Source: Actinomycetes bacterium
GTDB lineage: Bacteria; Actinomycetota; Thermoleophilia; Gaiellales; Gaiellaceae
Direction: 5' to 3'
Assembly (NCBI GenBank): GCA_025350775.1
Contig: JANXXF010000042.1
Coordinates: forward strand, 1 to 18,577
Length of the DNA stretch: 18,577 nucleotides
Below, piece by piece: positions 14,799-18,577 of this stretch. The notes under the pieces are model-generated. The model had not been told where the DNA came from, did not search any database, and saw nothing but the letters and a program-made list of their open reading frames with translations. The stretch's first letter is position 1. Every line of letters begins with the position of its first letter. Both the position numbers and the translations under genes were made by a program.

Positions 14799-14857
14799 GC
14801 GTGATCGCGGGGCGAGCCTGGACGGGATGAATCGCCCGCGCCGAGCGCCGGATTCAG
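14762..14857. repeat. 96-base element bounded by a perfect 18-bp inverted repeat
   Basis: CTGAATCCGGCGCTCGGC (14762-14779) is exactly complementary to 14840-14857. The 60 bases between hold two direct copies of TGATCGCGGGG and a possible inner stem (14807-14815 with 14832-14839, one bulged G). As RNA this would be a very stable rod with a branched tip. It could be a priA terminator, a REP-like or miniature element, or a structured RNA. It carries no U-tract and no coding potential that I can support. Confidence 0.8.
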
Positions 14858-14906
14858 TCTGAGCACGCGGTAGCGACCCTCCGGGACGCGCCGAAAGCCC
14901 GGTCGC

Positions 14907-14912
14907 TACACT
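14907..14912 (+). promoter_or_regulatory. Putative leaderless promoter -10 box for def-fmt-rsmB
   Basis: TACACT lies 8 bases before the GTG at 14921, with no ribosome-binding site. An in-frame TTG at 14912 overlaps the box and is therefore unlikely to be the start. Confidence 0.6.
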
Positions 14913-14920
14913 TGGCGCCC

Positions 14921-15535
14921 GTGAGCGAGCAGCAGGCAGAGACACTCGAGGAGCAGGACGAGCTCGACGGCCACGACGAGCACGGGCAGGTCGTCGACCG
15001 CGAGCTCGACGCCGAAGCGGAGCTCCGCCGCCGCGTCGCGATCGCCCAGATCCGCCAGTGGGGCGACCCGGTGCTGCGTCTGCGGGCGCACGAGGTCACC
15101 TCGTTCGACGACGATCTGGCGCGGCTGGTCGAGCGCATGACCGACCTGATGTCCGACGCGAGCGGCGTCGGCCTGGCCGCCCCCCAGGTCGGCATCCTGC
15201 GCCGCCTGTTCGTCTTCCAGACCAAGGACGACGAGGAGCCGATCGCGGTCGTCAACCCGGTAATCGTCGAAGCGGGCGGCGAGGCGGAGCCCGACGACGA
15301 GGGCTGCCTCTCGCTGCAGGGCGTGCTCGTGCCCGTCGAGCGGCCCACCACCGTCACCCTCGAGGGCCAGGACGTGACGGGTGCCGCGCTTCGGCTCGAG
15401 CTGGCAGGCCTCGGCGCCCGCGTCGTCCAGCACGAGCTCGACCACCTCGACGGTGTGCTCATCATCGACCGCACCGACCGCGAGAGCCGCCGCGGCGCGC
15501 TCAAGGCGCTGCGTCCGCAGCCGACGCTCGACTGA
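14921..15535 (+). CDS. def: Peptide deformylase with acidic N-terminal extension
   Basis: It removes the formyl group from the initiator methionine of new proteins using a bound Fe(II) or similar metal. In the 204-residue product the three signature motifs are GVGLAAPQ (82-89), EGCLS (127-131, metal-ligand Cys129) and QHELDH (170-175, two metal-ligand His and the catalytic Glu172). The conserved domain begins near residue 41 (IAQIRQWGDPVLR). The preceding 40 residues are rich in Glu, Asp and Gln, predicted helical or disordered, and absent from typical enzymes. The GTG at 14921 is set by the TACACT box; a later start would remove the extension but no good codon with a leader is evident. Its stop overlaps the fmt start region, and the pair works on opposite ends of the formyl-methionine cycle. 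Confidence 0.95.
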   Translation: MSEQQAETLEEQDELDGHDEHGQVVDRELDAEAELRRRVAIAQIRQWGDPVLRLRAHEVTSFDDDLARLVERMTDLMSDASGVGLAAPQVGILRRLFVFQTKDDEEPIAVVNPVIVEAGGEAEPDDEGCLSLQGVLVPVERPTTVTLEGQDVTGAALRLELAGLGARVVQHELDHLDGVLIIDRTDRESRRGALKALRPQPTLD

Positions 15536-16371
15536 GCGCGCACCGCCGCATCGCCGTCGCCGCCACGGCGCCGCTCGGGGCCGACGTGCTCGAGCGCCTC
15601 GCCGCCCGCTGCCCCGTCGCCTGGCTGCTGACGCGGCCCGACCGGCCGCAGGGCCGCGGCCGCAAGCTCGGCGCGCCCCCGGCCAAGCTCGTCGCCGAGC
15701 GCCTCGGCATCGAGGTGCGCCAGCCCGAGCGCCTCGACGCCCACACCCCCGTCGACGCCGACGTCGTGGTCGTCTGCGCCTATGGCCTGCTCGTTCCGAC
15801 AGACCTGCTCGGGCAGGCGCTCTGGCTCAACGTGCACCCGTCGCTGCTGCCACGCTGGCGCGGCGCTGCCCCCGTTGAGCGCGGCCTGCTGGCCGGCGAC
15901 ACCGAGACCGGCGTGACCATCCACGAGACCGTCGAGGCGCTCGACGCCGGCCCGATCGCCGCGCAGCGTGCGTTCCCCGTCGGCCCGCACGACGACGCCG
16001 GCGTCATCTACGCTCGCAGCGCCGAGCTCGCGGTCGAGCTGTTGCTCGACGTCATCCCCGAGCCGCGCTTCACGCCCCAGGCGGCCGAGGGCGTCACCTA
16101 CGCGGCGAAGCTCGGCCCCGCCGATCGGGAGATCGACTGGTCGGAGCCGACGGTCGTCACCTTCAACCGCATCCGCGCGCTGTCGCCGCACATCGGGGCG
16201 CGAGCGGTCGTGCGCGGCCGGCCGGTCACGGTCTGGTCGGCGCGGCCCGCCGGCCCCGACGCCGGCCGTCCCGGCACCATCGTCGAGGGCGGGCTCGAGC
16301 TGCTCGAGCTGCAGCCCGACGGCAAGCGCCGCATGAGCGCCGAGGAGTTCCTGCGCGGGGTGCGCGCATGA
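15532..16371 (+). CDS. fmt: Methionyl-tRNA formyltransferase, apparent CTG start
   Basis: It formylates Met-tRNA(fMet) using 10-formyl-tetrahydrofolate. The product from the proposed start is 279 residues, short against the usual 305-320. RRIAVAATAPLGADVL (5-20) is the first Rossmann strand and helix; TRPDRPQGRGRKL (34-46), VCAYGLLVP (81-89), LNVHPSLLPRWRGAAPV (99-115) and ETGVTIHETVEALDAG (125-140) follow, with the catalytic N100, H102 and D138 present. The C-terminal domain begins near 196 (ADREIDWSEP). No ATG, GTG or TTG lies in frame at the expected start. The best candidate is CTG at 15532, overlapping the def stop as CTGA. The next GTG (15586) would delete the first strand. The stop overlaps rsmB as ATGA. 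Function is secure; the start is not. Confidence 0.85.
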   Translation: MSAHRRIAVAATAPLGADVLERLAARCPVAWLLTRPDRPQGRGRKLGAPPAKLVAERLGIEVRQPERLDAHTPVDADVVVVCAYGLLVPTDLLGQALWLNVHPSLLPRWRGAAPVERGLLAGDTETGVTIHETVEALDAGPIAAQRAFPVGPHDDAGVIYARSAELAVELLLDVIPEPRFTPQAAEGVTYAAKLGPADREIDWSEPTVVTFNRIRALSPHIGARAVVRGRPVTVWSARPAGPDAGRPGTIVEGGLELLELQPDGKRRMSAEEFLRGVRA

Positions 16372-17624
16372 AGCCGTCGCCTGCCCGCGCCACCGCCTAC
16401 GAGGTCGTGCTGCGCGTGTTCGAGCAGGACGCGTACGCCGACCGCGCATTCGAGACCGCCGCCGAGGGGCTCGACAGCCGCGACCGTGGCCTCGCCCAGC
16501 GGATCGCCTTCGGCACCGTCCAGCGCCGGCGCACGCTCGACCACGCCATCGAGACGCTCGCGCGCCGGCCCATCGCCCGCCTCGACCCCCAGGTGCGCGC
16601 CGCCCTGCGCATCGCCGCCTACCAGCTCGGCTATCTCGACCAGGTGCCCGCCTACGCCGTCGTCACCGAGTCGGTCGGCCTCGTGCGCCGCGCGCGGCTG
16701 GAGAGCGCCGTCGGCTTCACGAACGCGGTCGGCCGCCGCCTCGCCGAGGGCATCCGGCCGCTGATCGCGGCCCTCCCCGAGAGCACCGCGCTCGAGGCCG
16801 CCCTCAAGCACTCGTACCCCGACTGGATCGCCGAGACCTGGTGGCGCGAGTGGGGCCCCGAGGAGGCGCTCGAGCTGATGCGTGCCCAGAACGAGGCGCC
16901 CGAGACCGTCGTCCGCCGCAACGGGCTGCGGGACGGTGCCGCCGTCGCCGGCGAGGCCGACCCGCTGATCCCGGGCGCGCTGCGCGTCGAGCGCATCGAC
17001 GAGGCGGCGCTCGCCGCCGGCCTCATCCAGCCGCAGAGCCGCGCCTCGATCCTCACCGGCCTCGCGGTGGGCGTGCGCGACGGCGAGCGCGTCCTCGACC
17101 TCTGCGCCGCACCCGGCGGCAAGGCCACGCAGCTCGCCCAGTGGGCGGCCGAGGTGGTCGCCGTCGAGCTGAACGAGGGCCGCGCCCGCGAGCTGGAGGA
17201 GACCTGCCGGCGCCTCGGCGCCACCAACGTCCGGGTCGTGCAGGCCGACGGCCGCCGGCTCCCCGCCGAGCTTGGCGGCTTCGACCGCGCGCTCGTCGAC
17301 GCGCCCTGCTCCGGCATCGGCGTCCTCGCCTTCCGCCCGGATCTGCGCTGGAAGTCGAAGCCCCTGCCCGAGCTGCAGCTCGAGCTGCTGCGCGCCGCCG
17401 CCGAGCGCGTCCGGCCAGGCGGCCTCGTCACGTTCTCGACCTGCGCGGTCAACGCCGCCGAGAATGAGGAGATCGTCGATGCGTGTGGCCTCGAGCTCGA
17501 CGACCTGGGCGCCGAGTGGCCCGCCTTCCGCCATCCCCGCCGGCCCGAGCTGCTGCTGACGCTGCCGCACCGGCACGGCACCGCCGGCTTCTTCATCGCG
17601 CGCCTCCGCGTGCCGGCGGCGTAG
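16368..17624 (+). CDS. rsmB: 16S rRNA (cytosine-C5) methyltransferase RsmB (Sun/Fmu)
   Basis: It methylates a 16S rRNA cytosine (C967 in E. coli numbering) with S-adenosylmethionine. In its 418 residues a NusB-like RNA-binding domain occupies about 5-135. The catalytic domain has DLCAAPGGKATQLA (244-257) for cofactor binding, ADGRRLP (293-299), DAPCSGIGVLAFRPDLRW (311-328, Cys314) and FSTCAVNAAENEE (356-368, nucleophile Cys359). Both catalytic cysteines are present. The ATG at 16368 overlaps the fmt stop. The def-fmt-rsmB order is widespread in bacteria. The stop codon TAG forms the first part of the TAGGAT box proposed for rpe. Confidence 0.95.
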   Translation: MKPSPARATAYEVVLRVFEQDAYADRAFETAAEGLDSRDRGLAQRIAFGTVQRRRTLDHAIETLARRPIARLDPQVRAALRIAAYQLGYLDQVPAYAVVTESVGLVRRARLESAVGFTNAVGRRLAEGIRPLIAALPESTALEAALKHSYPDWIAETWWREWGPEEALELMRAQNEAPETVVRRNGLRDGAAVAGEADPLIPGALRVERIDEAALAAGLIQPQSRASILTGLAVGVRDGERVLDLCAAPGGKATQLAQWAAEVVAVELNEGRARELEETCRRLGATNVRVVQADGRRLPAELGGFDRALVDAPCSGIGVLAFRPDLRWKSKPLPELQLELLRAAAERVRPGGLVTFSTCAVNAAENEEIVDACGLELDDLGAEWPAFRHPRRPELLLTLPHRHGTAGFFIARLRVPAA

Positions 17625-17627
17625 GAT
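17622..17627 (+). promoter_or_regulatory. Putative leaderless promoter -10 box for rpe, on the rsmB stop
   Basis: TAGGAT overlaps the rsmB TAG stop and lies 7 bases before the rpe ATG. It fits the spacing of the other boxes. It is the least certain of the set, because the stop codon itself supplies TA. Confidence 0.4.
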
Positions 17628-17634
17628 CAGCGGC

Positions 17635-18336
17635 ATGGGCTGGGACGCCTGGACCCGCGGCGGCGTCGAGGTGCTGCCCTCGCTGTACGCCGCCGACTTC
17701 ATGCGCCTCGGAGCGCAGATCGAAGCGCTGCTCGCGGCGGGCGCCCGCGTGTTCCACTTCGACGTCGGCGACGGCCACTTCATCCCGCCTGTCACGATCG
17801 GCCCGATCGTCCTGCGCTCGATCGCGCCGGCGATCCATGCCGCCGGCGGCGTCCTCGACTGCCACCTGATGGTGGACAACCCCGAGCACCACTTCGCCGA
17901 GATCGCCGCCTCGGGCGGCGACACCGTCTCGTTCCATATCGAGGCCTGCGCCGATCCCGCCGCCGCCGCTGCACACGCGCGCGGGCTGGGCCTCGTGCCG
18001 GGCCTCGCCTTCAGCCCCGGGACGGCCGTCGCCGACGCCGCTCGCGCCGCCGCCGCCGTCGACTTCGTGGTCTGCATGAGCATCTTCCCGGGCTACTCGG
18101 GCCAGGCCTTCCTGCCCGACGCCATGGAGCGCATCCGCGAGCTGCGCCGGCTGCTGCCCACGCACGTCCCGATCGAGGTGGACGGCGGCATCGGCGCCGC
18201 CAACATCGCCGCTGTGTGTGAGGCCGGGGCGGCCCTGCTGGTGGCCGGCAACGCTGTCTTCGCCGAGCCCGACCCGGCCGCCGCTTACCGCGCCCTCGCC
18301 GCCTCCGCCGCCACCGGCGTGGCCGCCCGCCGGTGA
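17635..18336 (+). CDS. rpe: Ribulose-phosphate 3-epimerase
   Basis: It interconverts ribulose-5-phosphate and xylulose-5-phosphate in the pentose phosphate pathway, as a TIM barrel with a bound divalent metal. The 233-residue product has PSLYAADF (15-22), HFDVGDGHFIPPVT (41-54), DCHLMVDNPEHHF (75-87), MSIFPGYSGQAF (148-159), EVDGGIG (181-187) and AGNAVF (204-209). The metal ligands H41, D43, H77 and D183 are all kept. Several usual residues differ: Gly45 replaces the Met of the DVMDG motif, and FPGYSGQ replaces NPGFGGQ. A related sugar-phosphate epimerase is therefore possible. An N-terminal extension of about 10 residues precedes the first strand. The stop overlaps ribD as GTGA; ribulose-5-phosphate is also a riboflavin precursor, so the pairing makes metabolic sense. 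Confidence 0.9.
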   Translation: MGWDAWTRGGVEVLPSLYAADFMRLGAQIEALLAAGARVFHFDVGDGHFIPPVTIGPIVLRSIAPAIHAAGGVLDCHLMVDNPEHHFAEIAASGGDTVSFHIEACADPAAAAAHARGLGLVPGLAFSPGTAVADAARAAAAVDFVVCMSIFPGYSGQAFLPDAMERIRELRRLLPTHVPIEVDGGIGAANIAAVCEAGAALLVAGNAVFAEPDPAAAYRALAASAATGVAARR

Positions 18337-18577
18337 ACGCCGCCGACCTCGCCTTCCTCGAGCGGGCCGTCGAGCTCGCCGAGCGCGGCCGCGGCACCGC
18401 CCCGCCGAACCCCGTCGTCGGCGCCGTCGTTGTGCGCGACGGCGAGGTGGTGGGGGAGGGCTGGCACATGCGCCGCGGCGAGCCGCATGCCGAGCCGATC
18501 GCCCTCGCCGTCGCCGGCGAGCGGGCGCGCGGCGCCACGATCTACGTCTCGCTCGAGCCGTGCACCCACCACGGGCG
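18333..18577 (+). CDS. ribD: Riboflavin biosynthesis protein RibD, deaminase part (3' end outside window)
   Basis: RibD deaminates the pyrimidine intermediate of riboflavin synthesis and, through a C-terminal domain, reduces it. Only the first 81 residues are in the window. The GTG at 18333 overlaps the rpe stop (GTGA). The translation shows ADLAFLERAVELAERG, then APPNPVVGAVVVRDG, VVGEGWHMRRGEPHAEP (with the HAE zinc and catalytic motif) and GATIYVSLEPCTHHG (the PCxHxG zinc motif). These are standard for the CMP/dCMP deaminase-like domain of RibD. The frame is still open at the right edge, so whether a reductase domain follows cannot be seen. Confidence 0.92.
   Translation, partial: MNAADLAFLERAVELAERGRGTAPPNPVVGAVVVRDGEVVGEGWHMRRGEPHAEPIALAVAGERARGATIYVSLEPCTHHG

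Noticed and set aside
14758..14857. Insertion sequence or transposon end.
   Set aside because: There is no transposase fragment, no evident target-site duplication around the inverted repeat, and the element is under 100 bases. A miniature element remains possible and is reported as a repeat only.
16098..18083. 661-residue antisense open frame spanning fmt, rsmB and rpe.
   Set aside because: It spans three well-supported plus-strand genes, and its translation has no conserved blocks.

Overview
The window is an unbroken run of housekeeping genes on very GC-rich DNA (about 70% by eye), with third codon positions almost all G or C. It looks like chromosomal DNA of a high-GC actinobacterial lineage. 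An early-branching class such as Thermoleophilia is my best guess, from gene order, the class II DAHP synthase, an intact zinc-binding PriA, GTG starts and leaderless-type promoters. This is inference, because there is no rRNA to confirm it. I see no mobile element, CRISPR array, tRNA or rRNA, and no gene-free stretch longer than about 160 bases.

Layout. (1) 1-543 (+): 3' part of an RluB-type pseudouridine synthase. Converging on it, and overlapping it by 92 bases, is a minus-strand unit of trpS followed by an unrecognised secreted protein. (2) Divergent from trpS across 48 bases is a tight seven-gene plus-strand unit: class II DAHP synthase, tyrA, aroA, cmk, plsC, der and gpsA. All but one junction overlap by 1-4 bases. 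It joins aromatic amino acid synthesis (entry step, EPSP synthase, prephenate dehydrogenase) to CMP kinase, phospholipid acylation, ribosome assembly and glycerol-3-phosphate supply. (3) metK has its own promoter and lies after a hairpin. (4) A DtxR/MntR-family regulator (-) is divergent from a ZIP metal transporter (+), whose promoter carries a perfect palindrome, so this is probably a metal-homeostasis pair. (5) priA stands alone, with related intergenic repeats on both sides. (6) def-fmt-rsmB is a translation-initiation and ribosome-modification unit. (7) rpe-ribD starts a pentose-phosphate and riboflavin unit that runs off the right edge.

The most notable signal is in the promoters. All eight inferred heads of transcription units carry a TANNNT hexamer 7-10 bases before the start codon, which leaves no room for a ribosome-binding site. 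The internal, overlapping genes lack it. This implies widespread leaderless transcription. Other points are back-to-back overlapping promoters for trpS and the DAHP synthase, a palindromic operator fused to the ZIP -10 box and start codon, a perfect 18-base inverted repeat in a 96-base element between priA and def, an apparent CTG start for fmt, and a DtxR-family protein with altered metal ligands. I did not find a clearly novel multi-gene system.
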